The notes below the pieces were generated by a model. That model worked only from the letters and a program-made list of their open reading frames with translations. It made no database searches and was not told where the DNA came from. A stretch of DNA of 64,000 bases. It comes from Pteria penguin (taxonomy: Eukaryota > Mollusca > Bivalvia > Pterioida > Pteriidae). Shown here piece after piece: positions 24,092 to 35,407 of the stretch. Numbering within the stretch: the stretch's first letter is position 1; each line of letters begins with the position of its first letter. Made by a program: the position numbers and the translations under genes. The stretch spans positions 8,421,329-8,485,328 of the forward strand of contig CM068590.1 of the NCBI GenBank assembly GCA_035048485.1. The letters run 5' to 3'.

Positions 24092-24525
24092 CGCGGATTT
24101 AAGGGGGGGGGGGGGGGGCGCCGCGTGCGTGTAGGTATTGTTTCCAATTTTATTAACATTATTGCTGAATCAAATGTATGCTTGAAGATTAAATCAACTC
24201 ATAACCTTTAATTTCCACATATCTAATGGTAAACTAGTACCCATACATTAACAGAAAGTATTCCGTTTCATGTAAGGCTTACAGTACAGCCAGCCAGCCG
24301 ACTGTAAGTCTTACACAAAACGACGAAAAAACTCTCAGAATGCGTTATTTTTAATTATATTTTTGAAAATTTTTGGGGGGAGGCCCCCCGGACCTCCACC
24401 CGCGGGAGGGAGTAACCCCCTCCCGCACCTACCCCCTCTCGGCGCTACGCGCCTCGATGAAGCCTTCGGCTTCAATTGTCAGTTGCGCCCCCCCCCCTAA
24501 GTACGATTCCTGGATCCGCCCCTGA
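24092..24525. mobile_element. Degenerate TIR element ending CTGGATCCGCCCCTG
   Basis: The left GCGCGGATTTAAGG and right CTGGATCCGCCCCTG ends are inverted variants of CAGGGGCGGATCCAG, a terminus also seen at 31743 and 32803. The interior carries a G-run (24102-24115) and the GGAGGCCCCCCGG hairpin near 24380. No target duplication is clear, so the superfamily is uncertain. Confidence 0.5.
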
Positions 24526-24600
24526 AAATTGCTCATTTTCTCTGGTAAGCGATATAGACCTACGTGATACTCTTCACCATTCATCAGGCCATGTCATTTC

Positions 24601-24929
24601 TATGGAATCCGGATAGGGCCATGCACTTCACTATCGCGTCATCGTACCATCGACTTGTAGATCGATGACGCGATGACGATTGCGCGATAACGACGACACG
24701 ATGACGATGACGCGATAGCGATGACGATAGCCCGATGCTCTATCGCGTCGTCGGCATCGCGTCATCGTCATCGCTGACGCTCCATTGTTATCGCGCCATC
24801 GACTTGTAGGTCGATGGTGCGATGACGATGCCGCGATAGAGCACTGCGCCATCGCTATCACGCCATTGCGCTATCGTCGCGCTATCGATGACGCGATACC
24901 GAAGTACATGGCCCTATCCGGATTCCATA
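24601..24929. mobile_element. Palindromic-word MITE C (GATGACGCGAT words), TSD CATTTC
   Basis: Terminal inverted repeats TATGGAATCCGGATAGGGCC continue to about 28 bp with one mismatch. A 6-bp direct repeat CATTTC flanks the element (24595-24600 and 24930-24935). The interior is CpG-rich and made of permuted words such as GATGACGCGATAGCG and CATCGACTTGTAG, and so is self-complementary. No ORF is credible. Confidence 0.85.
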
Positions 24930-25387
24930 CATTTCAATCACAATAGGACAACGTCGCGTCACTGAAACAATGAATGCATTGTGCGTATGAATATACATCA
25001 ACAAAATATAGTAATAAAGGTTCAATGGTCTATACTATGTAAACAGTTGCAATATAGTGCGGGCAAATTAAAAATATAGGACACTGTAAAATTTGTGTTA
25101 TTATTATTATTAATTTTTTTTCTTTTTGGTAAATAAGCTCTGATGGTGTTGCATTTTCTTAAATACGCAATATCGCAAATACACCGTTTCGGGCATACTG
25201 CATTCACATTTTTGTACGTAGATTTTATAAACAGGCCCACAATTTTTGCAGTCCACAGATACAACAAGTTATATAAAAAAGACAAGACCACAATTTTCCC
25301 TTCTTAGATGCAAGGGGCACATGGTACATGTATGTCCGCTAAGTGGCTAGATGGTAATGGCAGTTGGTCTTGGTCTGGGCTTAAGGC

Positions 25388-25566
25388 GAATAGGCGGACC
25401 TAGAAATGTTTGAAAAGGGGAGGGGCAGCCTCCCATGACTAATGTTTTCCATTTTTCTGTCGGAAAAGGGGGTGGCAAAAATGACTTTTTTCGCTAAAAT
25501 GGTTTGACCACAGTTTGAGGGGGGGGGGGGTTGCAACCCCCGCAACCCTCCCCTAGGTCCGCCAAC
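25388..25566. mobile_element. Short TIR element (TAGGCGGACCTAG)
   Basis: TAGGCGGACCTAG at the left is mirrored by CTAGGTCCGCCAA at the right, with a G-tract inside. It is about 180 bp and non-coding. Confidence 0.5.
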
Positions 25567-25957
25567 GAGACGCAAGTAGTCACCATTTGGTAGCAAGTTT
25601 AAAGCCCATTGCACGACATACGGAAAGACCGTTAAAAGGGTGGTCCCTTGTCTGTGATTGGACGGGCACATAACAGAACCGTCTATGAGGGGCGGACATG
25701 AAAAGGAAAATGGGGAAGACGGTTGGGAGGAGTGGCGGAAGGTGAGGGAGTGAGCAAATGGGGTTTAGGGTGGGAGGGGAGGAAATTGGGAGGGAGGAAA
25801 ATATCAAAATTTGTGCATACGAAGCGGGCGCCGCTCCAAGAAGGGAGAGAGATAAGGCGGGACCCAACTCCCCTCCTTTCTGTCAACCCCTTGTCTTTGG
25901 CCAGGGAGGTCGACAGTAGGAAAACCCTTCTTCAAATAATACCGCACATCTATGTGT

Positions 25958-26040
25958 AGTCCGAAATATCTGACCAAATTCCTCGCCTTTGTCAAAATAA
26001 CTGTCAAAGGCGAGGTATTTGGTCAGATATTTCGGACTTA
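25958..26040. repeat. Palindrome, arms of about 35 bp
   Basis: AGTCCGAAATATCTGACCAA through CCTCGCCTTTG is repeated in inverted form after a 12-base loop. It lies in the first intron of the Ginger1 gene. Confidence 0.9.
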
Positions 26041-26220
26041 TCTATGTGCTGTACGTCACATATATTTATATGACTAAAAATCGTCCACTCTGACGTCAAA
26101 TAACATCCAAACGCACATGGGGTGGATCTGGTAATTTAAAAAAAAAGGGGAGGGGGTTAAACATTTTTTTTTCAGAAAATGTGGGATGCTGGGTATCACC
26201 TCCCAAAATGTAATACTTAC

Positions 26221-26624
26221 GTTTTATTGATCCCCAGATGTCCAACTTCATGTATCTGTTTTATGACTATGATTTTCTCATCTTTCGAAACAACACGCAA
26301 TCCATTTTTGTTCCAACGTGCTCTGTAGTACAAAACATTCTCTTTCACGAAGAACCGTTTACAGTCTCGTCTGAAGTTTTTCTTCTTGTTTTCTGAGTTT
26401 CGCACCCTTTTTGGATATTCATTTTTTAAAATATAGTTTTTCCTCTCGTTTATAATGCGTGTTTCCATCTTGGGAAACAGATGCTGAGTGACCAGTGACT
26501 CCAAAGGAGCAAACCTGTCGCTAAACTTCAAAGGGCGGGTCTCACTTTCAATTCGAGATTGTAATACAAGTATTGCATCTTTCCTGACATGAAAGAAACC
26601 CAACGTAATTTTCGCAAACTTCAA
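26221..26624 (-). CDS. Ginger1-type transposase exon 1 (as seen): N-terminal region and zinc-finger HH
   Basis: The exon ends at a strong donor (AAAAC|GTAAGT) in phase 2. It encodes a region with NEYPKR and FRRDCKRFFVKENVLYY, which matches the conserved N-terminal motif of gypsy/Ginger integrases, then IHEVGHLGINKT, the His pair of the HHCC finger. The first visible codon is TTG at 26624; the frame is open up to about 26640, where an ATAG could be a splice acceptor, so another 5' exon is possible. Two introns of 1.7 kb and 2.4 kb separate it from the following exons. Confidence 0.8.
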
Positions 26625-26756
26625 AAGGATGATGCTACTATGTTCTCATATGCATATCCAGGTACACGGGAACAGGGATTAACACAATGCGCGAATCCAG
26701 CTAGGAACATCAGTTGATGCAAAAAAAATCTGACGAAGAGGTTTTAGAAGAAAAAA

Positions 26757-27193
26757 TAACAAATAAATACAAAATGTTGAAAATTATTTAATGCCCCCGG
26801 CGGCAACAAAGTCAAAATAAGGCAAAATTTGCAATGTCCTATATATTGACCCCCCCCCCCTGGGTCCCATGTCACAGACATGTGAAATACATTCATACTT
26901 CAATTTAAGAAAATGTAACACCATCAGAAGGTAAGCAAAGTAAAAATTCAGGAAAATTGCCTATGTCCTAGATTTTGACCCAGCCCCAGCCCTAGGGTCA
27001 CATGACGTCATCAAATTTTGAGGCCCCCCCCCCCAAGATACATTTATAGTTAAAGTTTGATGAATGTTTCACCAATCGAAGGCAAGATATTGCAATTTTT
27101 GAAAGCGGAACGGAATTACAGACAGACAGACAGACGGACGGACGGACGATCCAAACGCTATATGCCCCCGGATCTTTCAGACCGTAAGCATAA
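26757..27193 (-). mobile_element. Helentron-like element, family viii
   Basis: The minus-strand 5' end TATGCTTACGG pairs with CCGGGGGCATA, followed by CGTCCGTCCGTCCGTCTGTC. Two core units of about 135 bp follow (CTATGTCCTAGATTTTGACC). The 3' side has CCGGGGGCATT, the inverted partner of the 5' end. The exact 3' limit is uncertain. Confidence 0.6.
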
Positions 27194-27372
27194 AAATCAA
27201 TTACATGTAGACTGACATCGAAAAAAAGATACACTATTGTTTCTTCTGTTGTATACAAAACAATGGTAGTAGATTGGTTGAATTTACGTACATCGCTTCA
27301 ACCGATATCGACAGGAGATCGGGTATCGAAGCCGGGACCTCTAGTACCGCAAACATGGTAATAAAATATGGT

Positions 27373-27729
27373 GGCTGATTTCTGCCATTTTGTTATTTCG
27401 TTCTGGTGCCCTGCCATAACAAAATACTTTTTCTTTTCGCCTTCGTTATGTCGGCCCGCCACAACAAAATAAGTTGGGCGCCCCGCCATAAAATGATAAC
27501 AAATGACTTTGTTTTATCGCCCCGCCATAACGACATAGCGCCATAAAAAAATGTTTCTTTAATAACGAAAAGACATATGTCGTTATGGCGCGGTGACATA
27601 ACAACATAACATCCGAGTTTTTCTTTTTTTTTTTTTTTTTTTTTCGTTATGGCGGGGCGACATAACGAAGGTGAAAAGACGAAGCATTTCGCTATGGCGG
27701 GCGCCATAACGAAATGGCAGAAATCAGCC
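27373..27729. mobile_element. Palindromic-word MITE D (CGTTATGGCG words)
   Basis: Terminal inverted repeats GGCTGATTTCTGCCATTT are present at both ends. The interior is a degenerate array of CGTTATGGCGGGGCGACATA in both orientations, with a long T-run at 27624-27643. Proteins read from it are repetitive and not credible. Confidence 0.8.
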
Positions 27730-27914
27730 TCTCATGTGTAAACATTGTCCATATACCCGACTGCATGTTGGACACATATAGGTAATATAGATAACATTCA
27801 CATTTTTATACTACCCACCATAAATAAGAACCCTACTCGAAAAATCCTTATACTATGAAAATATGTTATAGCTTTTAAAATTACAAAAAAAAAAAAAAAA
27901 CAAAAAAAAACGCC

Positions 27915-28035
27915 ATGAGTGGTTAACGTATCGGACTCTTGATCGGAAGGTCGCTGGTTCGTATCTTCTGTCGCTCATTATAAGGTTAACGACGCATTTG
28001 GTCGTCCGTGGCTCGTTTCGAGGTACATGTAGGCT
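27915..28035 (+). mobile_element. Probable tRNA-derived SINE fragment
   Basis: After an A-rich tract (27880-27910) comes GAGTGGTTAACG (A-box-like), then GGTCGCTGGTTCGTATC (B-box-like), about 40 bases apart. The body beyond 28035 is not recognisable. Confidence 0.45.
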
Positions 28036-28559
28036 TTTCTATATATGTTGCACGTGTAATTATGAGCAAGTGTATGCAAATGTATGAATCATCATCACAG
28101 AATTGACTTTATTCTTTTTCTTTTTTTATTTGTTCCGGTGAAGACTTTATTATTACATGTATTATAATAAGAAGTCAATAAATTTATATTTTATTGAAGT
28201 TTAATCTGCCTTTACTTTTGGCTTTACTAACTTGGATTTAACAGAAATGTGGATGTTTACTTCCTTATTTTACAATTTTACATACTAGTATTCAGTTTGT
28301 ATCATGATACAGGAACTTTAAAGCATGGGTACTTATTTATGAAAAGTAGATCTAGTATATTACGTATAACGAGTGAAAAATATTTTTTAAAATTCTCCCA
28401 TTCAACGCATTTGCGTTTGACCAAACTGTGCGTTAGAAGGGGGTTTGTCGTCCGCCTTTAGATCCACGCGATCATCCTTGACTCATGGGGAGTCCGTGTA
28501 CCAAGTGTCATGAAGATAGATGAAAAGGGAGAGAAGTTACGGTCCGGAAGCCCAAATGT

Positions 28560-28665
28560 GGGCGACAGACAGACAGGCAGACAGAAAGACAGACGGACAG
28601 ACAGACGGACAGACAGACAGACACGGTGATTCTAGTATACCCCTAACCTCATTGCGGACGGTATG
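28560..28665 (-). mobile_element. Helentron-like family iv, 5'-end fragment
   Basis: GACAGACAGACGGACAGACA followed by CGGTGATTCTAGTATACCCC is the 5' end of family iv on the minus strand, with a degenerate hairpin. Confidence 0.55.
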
Positions 28666-28794
28666 GCAATAGGGAGGAATTGATGTCCATTGTGGTACTC
28701 TTTTGTGATTACCAAAGTGACATAGTATCAATTTCTTTGTGTTTTACATTTTCAGGAGGAAACGGATAGATTTGTATCTATATCTACACAGTAA

Positions 28795-28991
28795 GCTGAA
28801 ACTGTGAAGGTGGGGTCATAATTCAACGGCGGGTCAAAATTTTATCCGTGGGTAGGGTCGTAATACAATGACCCCCCGTCTCTAGGGTCACAATTCAACA
28901 TGAAAAATCTGTGGAATCTTGATCGCAGCCCGTTGAATTTAGACCCGGTGGGTCTAAATTCAATGGGGTCCAAATTCAATCCTACACCGGC
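28795..28991 (-). repeat. Palindromic-word element A, copy 2
   Basis: GGTCATAATTCAACG, TCTAGGGTCACAATTCAACA and GACCCGGTGGGTCTAAATTC words end at TCCTACACCGGC, the inverse of the terminus at 6792. Shared ends show that this is a defined element and not a free satellite. Confidence 0.65.
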
Positions 28992-29740
28992 AGTAGCGGC
29001 CCATCCTTTGATTAAGTTTGGGAAAGTTGCATGCGTTTCTGCGGTATAGTATGACCACACCCCTAGGATTTTACACCAATAATAAAACTAGGATTTTATT
29101 CACTGCGGAGAGAGCATGTGTCACCTCTGACCCAGTTTGATAGATGTATGTAAATGTAGTACGTTACAGCAGAGAAGTATTAAATTAGTTGGAATATTTT
29201 CTGGGGATGGGTGTTACCTTAAAATTTTTTAATATTTGACGCGCTTTCTTCACAAGCAAAATTATTATTCGGTTGTCTAAGTGACTTTTGGTTAATAGCC
29301 AATCGGAACTTCATCGCCATTTTTTACAAAAAAAAAATGTCTTTTTTTGCGTACTGAATTGGTCGAGTTGTTATATTACGACTGAATGATAGTGTGATGT
29401 AAGTCCTACTAAAACTTTCAGAATACAGAATGCTACGCTAAAAAGGATCAATTATATTTTACAATTGTTTCTTCTGGCAAGACGATAGTCCTTAATTAGT
29501 GTTTATAAAATGAAACTTAAGAATAAAAAGATTACCCACCAGCACGGCCACACCACTACCAAAGTTAACCAGTGAAGGGTTTGTTACCTCAGCAAATCTC
29601 CAGTTGCTTATAGATTGGTTATGTTTTGTTGTTAAAAGTAAATAGTGGTTTGATTGATTAATTATTGTTTCACGTAACTCCACGACTATTTCACGTACAT
29701 GGTGACGGTATCTACCTGATGCATTGCATAAAAATTTACA
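28992..29740. other. Intergenic, no feature recognised
   Basis: Short frames only; nothing supportable. Confidence 0.5.
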
Positions 29741-29911
29741 CCTCTGTAACGGACCCTCCCGAAGAAGTGGGGAATCTTTTACGTGCCACGCCTACCGTGA
29801 CACGGGACCTCTGTTTCTACTGTCCAATTTGAAAGACAGGTCACCGATGTGCCTACGGCGGAAGTCGAACCCGGGACCTTTCGGTCACCTTCTCCACTGA
29901 GCCCACCGACT
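29741..29911 (-). mobile_element. tRNA-derived SINE
   Basis: Read on the minus strand, GTCGGTGGGCTCAGTGG (A box) and CCGGGTTCGACTTCCGCC (B box) form a tRNA-like head, followed by a conserved body containing GGTCCCGTGTCACGG and GGGTCCGTTACAG. Confidence 0.6.
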
Positions 29912-30839
29912 TAAAACATATAGTAGATGATAAGGCTAGTAATTTTAAAATTACATTTCCATACTAAATCCAGGCTAATCTGTAGTCTGATAAACTCGCT
30001 ATTGCCATGCCTTGTGTACTGAATGGGCTAAAAACTATTAGCTGAAAAGGAAGTGATACTGGAGATTTATATGCCTGTGGTCGATCATCATGGTCTTTAT
30101 ATGTCTACTAATTATCAGTCACATGGCTATACAATGCAAATTTCAAAACGTTATTCTGTTTTTAAAATTCTTTGTAGTTTTATCAAACATCCCATTCCGG
30201 CCCACACTTTGGTGCTTCACCAAATTGTTTCTTGTTTTAGTCTTGGTATAAGTCTTGTAATCGTTACTTTAAGAATTGTCATTGTTAATGCACATAAATG
30301 TTGAAGGATATTATGAGTGATGCAGTGTGCAATTACAAAGTGAACTTTAATTATTCCTAGATTATTATTTGCTATTCATGAGAATACAACATGCGATTTA
30401 TGTGAAGCAACACCCATTGTTCGTCCGTGCAAGATGTGAAAGGTGAAACATAGAACCAGTATAGCCGCTCGGAACAATGTATAATATAACAGGCATTACA
30501 CGTTAATCTGGTTTAAAAATTCTTTGCATTTTTATCAAACACCCATACCGGCCCAAACTTTGGTGAAATTGTTACTTGTTTTTGTTTTTGGTAATTCTTC
30601 TTCTTCTTATCTAAGTCTTTCTATCCTCCCCCCCCCCCCCACACACACACACACACCGGCCTAAAATCACCTCCCATTATATTGCCGTATAGACAGTCTA
30701 TCAAGTGATCATACCACTCCTGTATGAATCCCATCCCCTTTCTTTGTCAAATTCAGAAAAGAAAGATATATGGAATCTCCTTAGGAAATTAAAGATCATG
30801 GTTTACAGTTTAAAAATTCAGAAGCGTGAAGAATGTCCT
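29912..30839. other. Intergenic; C-tract plus (AC)n microsatellite
   Basis: A C-run and (AC)n repeat occupy 30629-30656. The phrase TTTTTATCAAACACCCATACCGGCCC at 30530 partly repeats 30178-30200. No gene. Confidence 0.5.
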
Positions 30840-31073
30840 GGGTCCGGCGCCATAAACTGAGAATATACTTAAGTCATAATTTCATCTTCTTCTGTTCATC
30901 AATGAATGAATAACTGGGATTTGGATTTTATTTAGTGTTATTCTATTGATAAATAGATGTAAACCATTCTGAATAAGAATTTATTTGAACGTTTGATGAT
31001 GAAATAAATTAAAATGAAATATTTGACTTTAAAAGTATATTCTCGGTTTATGGCGTCAGACCCTGATTTACAG
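30840..31073. mobile_element. Hairpin MITE, arms GGGTCCGGCGCCATAAAC
   Basis: GGGTCCGGCGCCATAAACTG, continuing to AGAATATACTT, is inverted at the right end (AAGTATATTCTCGGTTTATG). The element is 234 bp, AT-rich inside, and has no ORF. Confidence 0.8.
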
Positions 31074-31742
31074 ATATAACTTCAATATTTCGCCCTACAA
31101 CATCTGTTATTATTCGGTCGTTGCCGTTTATTTTGTGTAATACAAGTGTGTTACACTGCTGTAGTAATATATATTGAAGCTATAATTACAGATAGGGAAA
31201 AATAATTTGGGGCGAGTTCGAGCTCGTAACACTGTTACACACGGGTCTAAACAACTAACACCCCCACCCTTTTCACGTATTCAATCCGCGTATAAATATT
31301 GGATTGAAATACTCTTGGTTAATGGTTGGGAATACGATATACGTCTTGGCCGAAATGGAAAAGTATCTCCGGGCCGAAGTGGAGAAAGGACGATATGTCG
31401 ATGTGTAGAAATAATTTTCTCCTTTTTCTTTCTAACAAAATCGAGACAAACTTGTATTATTAATCATTATAAAAATATTTTTAAAACCAAGATTTTTAAT
31501 GAGACGCCTTCATTTCCTGCTTTTTTTAAAAACGTTTATTTCTCTTTATATATTTATTCATTTTAAACAGCGTTTGTTGCCACTTACGAGTTGTTGCAAT
31601 CAATGCCCCTGCCTTTACTACTGTTTGTTTAACTAATCAGCATTACCAGCCCAAGGTAGCACCAGCGCCTGTCTTTGTCATTCATGGGCAATAAATAACA
31701 ATGTTGTGTTTATTTAAAAATTTAAATGGTAAAAATGGCGCA
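31074..31742. other. Intergenic, no gene recognised
   Basis: A 119-codon plus frame at 31207 has no family resemblance; nothing else is supportable. Confidence 0.45.
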
Positions 31743-32803
31743 ACAGGCGCGGATCCAGCCCGTCGAAGGGGGCACCATAGTCTATTTTAGGGCCTATTTT
31801 ACTGCATTTCTGTCTAAAATTGCCAAGATTTCGCTGGCTCGCTTCGCTCACCAGTTATTCTCTCATATTTTTTAAATTTGCGATTGAAAAAAAACCTTGA
31901 CTCGCTTCATGATAAATCTCCCCTGATCCCCGTTTATGATCCATAATATCTTTCAAAGGGAAGCGAAATATATGTGCAATCCAGCACACAAATGTTCGGT
32001 CACTTGGCCTCAGGCGAGTAAAATCGTATGGTTACTTGTACATCGTGTAGCAAATGTTACAAATGTTTGAAGCTACGCGCTGTACAAGATTGATTTTACT
32101 TATCCATACAATTTTACTCAAATACGTCTTGTACATCGTGTAGCTTCAGTACAAATTTTTGAAACGCTTGTACTGAAGCTACGCGATGTGCAAGATGGAT
32201 TTTACTTATAGCCATTTCTAGAATAGTTTATTTTCACAACGTATTTTGTATCTCCAAAAGTCTCAAATACAGGAGCTTCCGTGGAGGGGGACTTTGCACC
32301 TTGTTCCCCCTACCAAGGATCTACCCTGCATCCAGCGGGGACCTATAGGCAGTCCCTAGACCCTGCGCCGAGTTTTACGCCTCCTCCAACTGAAAATCTG
32401 AATCCATGCCTGATAAACTTTCCGTGTATTAGAACAAAAGGGGCCAAATATGGCACACACGATTTTGCAAGATTTGTCATATCTTCTCAGGGAAACCCCA
32501 TCCCCACCTATGGGAGGGAGGGAGGGTGAACATGATAATTTTTGACCGAAAATATTACGACAGTTTTCTTCCGATTTCAGATTTTTTGCGGAATATTTGA
32601 AGTCAAGAAAATGTTGATGAATAATGCAAAAAAGAACGCCAGATTGCACCATTTTGCCTCATTTTTGCAAAATTTTCTCGGGGGAGGTCCCCCGAACCCC
32701 CACCTATGAGAGGGGCGGACCCCTCCCCATTCGGCCCTTCCGGCCTCAATTGTGAGGTTCCCCCCCCCCCCCGGGGCACATGAAGTTCTGGATCCGCCCC
32801 TGA
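31743..32803. mobile_element. Candidate TIR element (CAGGCGCGGATCCAG ... CTGGATCCGCCCCTG)
   Basis: The ends are inverted variants of CAGGGGCGGATCCAG. Inside lie inverted words around GCTACGCGCTGTACAAG / CTTGTACATCGTGTAGC and the GGAGGTCCCCCGAACCC block shared with 24370-24420. No 8-bp target duplication is evident, so the hAT-like assignment is only suggestive. Confidence 0.45.
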
Positions 32804-32989
32804 GCAAACAAAATAATTTTTCATCTTATATGCACTGTTGAGGTGGTATGAGCTGTTTTACTCCCTACTTTGTAAAGAAGTAAAAAGAAAATGGCGATCC
32901 GGGCGGCTAAAGAAATTATATGTGTTATATACGTCCTTGACATCGATAAAATTAACAAAAAATATATATAAAAAGAAAAAACAAGAGGC

Positions 32990-35021
32990 CCAAGTGGGCC
33001 TATATCGCTCACCTGAGTACCTAGATGATCAGTCATGCATGAAGGAAGAATTCATTTATTTTTGCATTAATGTGAATAAGTCAACACAGATTTTGAAAAT
33101 ATGTCAAATTTTATTTCAGGCTAGAATAAAAAACAACACTTTTTTGCACATCCATTCAGGTGATTTTGATATTAAGCATTTCCTTTGTCTCTGCAAGAAG
33201 TCATTCAGGGCAACAAGTTAGTTATTTTCTTTAGGTGGGGCCTTTTGTTGACTGATTTCAAGTCTGGGTCATGAACAACAATTGTTTCAAATATTGTCCA
33301 GATCTAACTTAAAATTGCCTAATTTCATATGTTGAGTGTTGAGAAACATCTAAAAACTTATTTAGATGCATAAAGAAATGAAAAAAAATTTTTGACCACA
33401 GCTGGATTTGAACCCCTACTCTCCATATTTCAATTACCAAGTGGTATATGTACCATTGTGAGAACTGCTTTTTAGACATGATGGCATTATCTGTTAACCA
33501 ATTTGGATGAAATTTACAAAATTGATAGAGGACCTTTAGTACTTCATGTATTCCATGTTTCATTAAAATCTTTCATGTGGTATAACAGCAGAAGTGAAAA
33601 ATGTGATTGAATTGTTCCTATACACCTTCATTTGGAAGTCTTAAAAATTCATAGAAAATCCAAAAATTGAGATATTGACAAAATTCTTTCAAAGTAACAA
33701 TCCTTACCATAATTATGATCACAATAGTCCATAAGAAATCATCATTATCAATTAACTAGGAAATATGACACTTTTTTTTCTGCATTGACTCACCAAGTCC
33801 AAAGAAATGTCGAAAAAAAATTCTAAAATTTGATTTTTGAAGGGAACCAAAATGACAATACGTCTTCACTCATCCCTCTAGATCATTTCTATGCATTCTG
33901 TTTGTCTCTGTATACAGCCCGTATGAAAAAGAATATTGTTAAAAAAGGGAACTCTTTTGTGACCTACTTTTCACTATGGTGACTCCACCTGTAAAGAGGT
34001 CTGGATGAAAACAACAGAATTTGAAGAGGATCATAAGTGACTTATTTCTACCAAGATTTATTAAAATCCTTCAAACAGTTTTGTAGAAAAAGTTGAAAAT
34101 GTGAAAAATGGCCAACCCCCCCCCCCTCCTTTTTTTTTTTGGAAGTCTTAAATGTAAAATTTCTAATTTCATATGTGGAGTGTTGAGAAACATCTAAAAA
34201 CTTATTTAGATGTGTAAAAAAAAAAATTTTTTTTGACCACAGCTGGATTTGAACCGCTACTCTCCATATTTCAATTACCAAGTGGTATATGTACCATTGT
34301 GAGACCTACTTTTTAGACATGGTGGCATTATCTGTTAACCAATTTGGATGAAATTTGCCACATTGATAGAGGACTTTTAGTACTTCATATATTCTATGTT
34401 TCATTAAAATCTTTTATGTGGTTTTGTAGAAAAAGTTGAAAATGTGAAAAATGGCCAACGTTAACCCCCCCCCCTTTTTTTTGGAAGTCTTAAAAAATTC
34501 ATAAAAAATCCAAAAATTGAGATAATGACAAAATTCTTTCACAATAATATTCCTTACCACAATTATGATCAAAATGGTCATTAAGAAATCATCAATATCA
34601 ATTAACTGAAAAACATGACACTTTTCTTCATTGACTAAGTCCAGAAACACGTCAAAAAGCGTAAATTTCTATTTAACGGATCTTAACCCCGAACACAATT
34701 TTTAATAACCCATCTTTATAGATTGTTGAAATGCAATTAGTTTCCCCATTTATGTACTGGTTCTGGAGAAGAAGATGTTTGAAGAGGGGTACCCTTTTGG
34801 GCACTTTTGGTCTCGCCCTGGATCCACCCCTGAGGGAATCTGGATCCCGAACACAATTTTAGTAGGGGACCTTGAGTACATCATTTACACAAAGTTTGAT
34901 CCAAATCTGCAATGTAGTCCAGAGAAGAAGTCGAAAATGTGAAAAAGTTAACGACGGACGACGACGGACGGCCCACTATATATGACTATAGCTCACTTGA
35001 GCCTTTGGCTCAGGTGAGCTA
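32990..35021 (-). mobile_element. Helentron-like element, family i, full-length copy
   Basis: The minus-strand 5' end TAGCTCACCTGAGCC-AAAG-GCTCAAGTGAGCTA is a hairpin, followed by CCGTCCGTCGTCGTCCGTCG. The 3' end has ACTCAGGTGAGCGATATAGG (subterminal inverted repeat), then the hairpin GGCCCACTTGGGCC and the tail TCTTGT. The 2-kb interior contains repeated modules with a C-tract/T-tract boundary before GGAAGTCTTAA. It is nearly identical over hundreds of bases to the copies at 59407-63993. No ORF is credible. Confidence 0.85.
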
Positions 35022-35296
35022 AAAAGTAATAGGTTCCTGTAGAATTTGAACTGAGGTGCGTCGGCAGGAAAAGACCAACCGCGTTATACGTCCCCGGGCG
35101 ATATCCGACGGATAAAATCAGTGTATTGTAGAGCGCGGTCACCTAATTAGCATAACAAAAGGACGTGTGAAAAGAAAATGTTAATGCTTTGGAAATTCCA
35201 GAGAGGTGGGGGGGGGGTGTCCGGAACCCCCCCCCCCCCGACCCCCTCTAGATCCGCGCTTGTATAGGTGGAGCGAAATCTCCCACTAGTGCGAAA

Positions 35297-35312
35297 ACGT
35301 ACGGACGAAAAC
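35297..35312. promoter_or_regulatory. 16-bp perfect palindrome upstream of the Ig-gene start
   Basis: ACGAAAACGTTTTCGT lies about 95 bases upstream of the start codon at 35408, in a CpG-containing block with further GCGAAAACG and GTGCGAATACG words. Its location suggests a promoter element; no TATA box is evident. Confidence 0.3.
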
Positions 35313-35407
35313 GTTTTCGTGCGAATACGCTACTTCCGCTTTGTTAAATATTGGGGAAATACAGCAGGCCTCGATAAACAGTAGTTTTCTTTTGTAAAGC
35401 GATCAAG

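Larger units (their letters stand above)
18521..26640 (-). mobile_element. Ginger1-type DNA transposon (integrase-like transposase with OTU domain)
   Basis: Three minus-strand exons (26221-26624, 23628-23827, 20562-21922) join with correct GT-AG sites and phases 2 and 1 into about 653 residues. Domains in order: an N-terminal region with YPKR..NFRRDCKRFFVKENVLYY, an HHCC zinc finger, a DDE core, the GPY/F motif, a charged linker and an OTU cysteine-protease domain. This architecture, with introns, is described for Ginger1 cut-and-paste transposons; Ty3/gypsy pol genes are usually intronless and have RT, which is absent here. The OTU 3' end is damaged and split by the Helentron-like copy at 18686-20423. 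The terminal inverted repeats and CCGG/CCGT target duplication expected for Ginger1 were not found by eye, so the outer limits are approximate. Confidence 0.75.
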
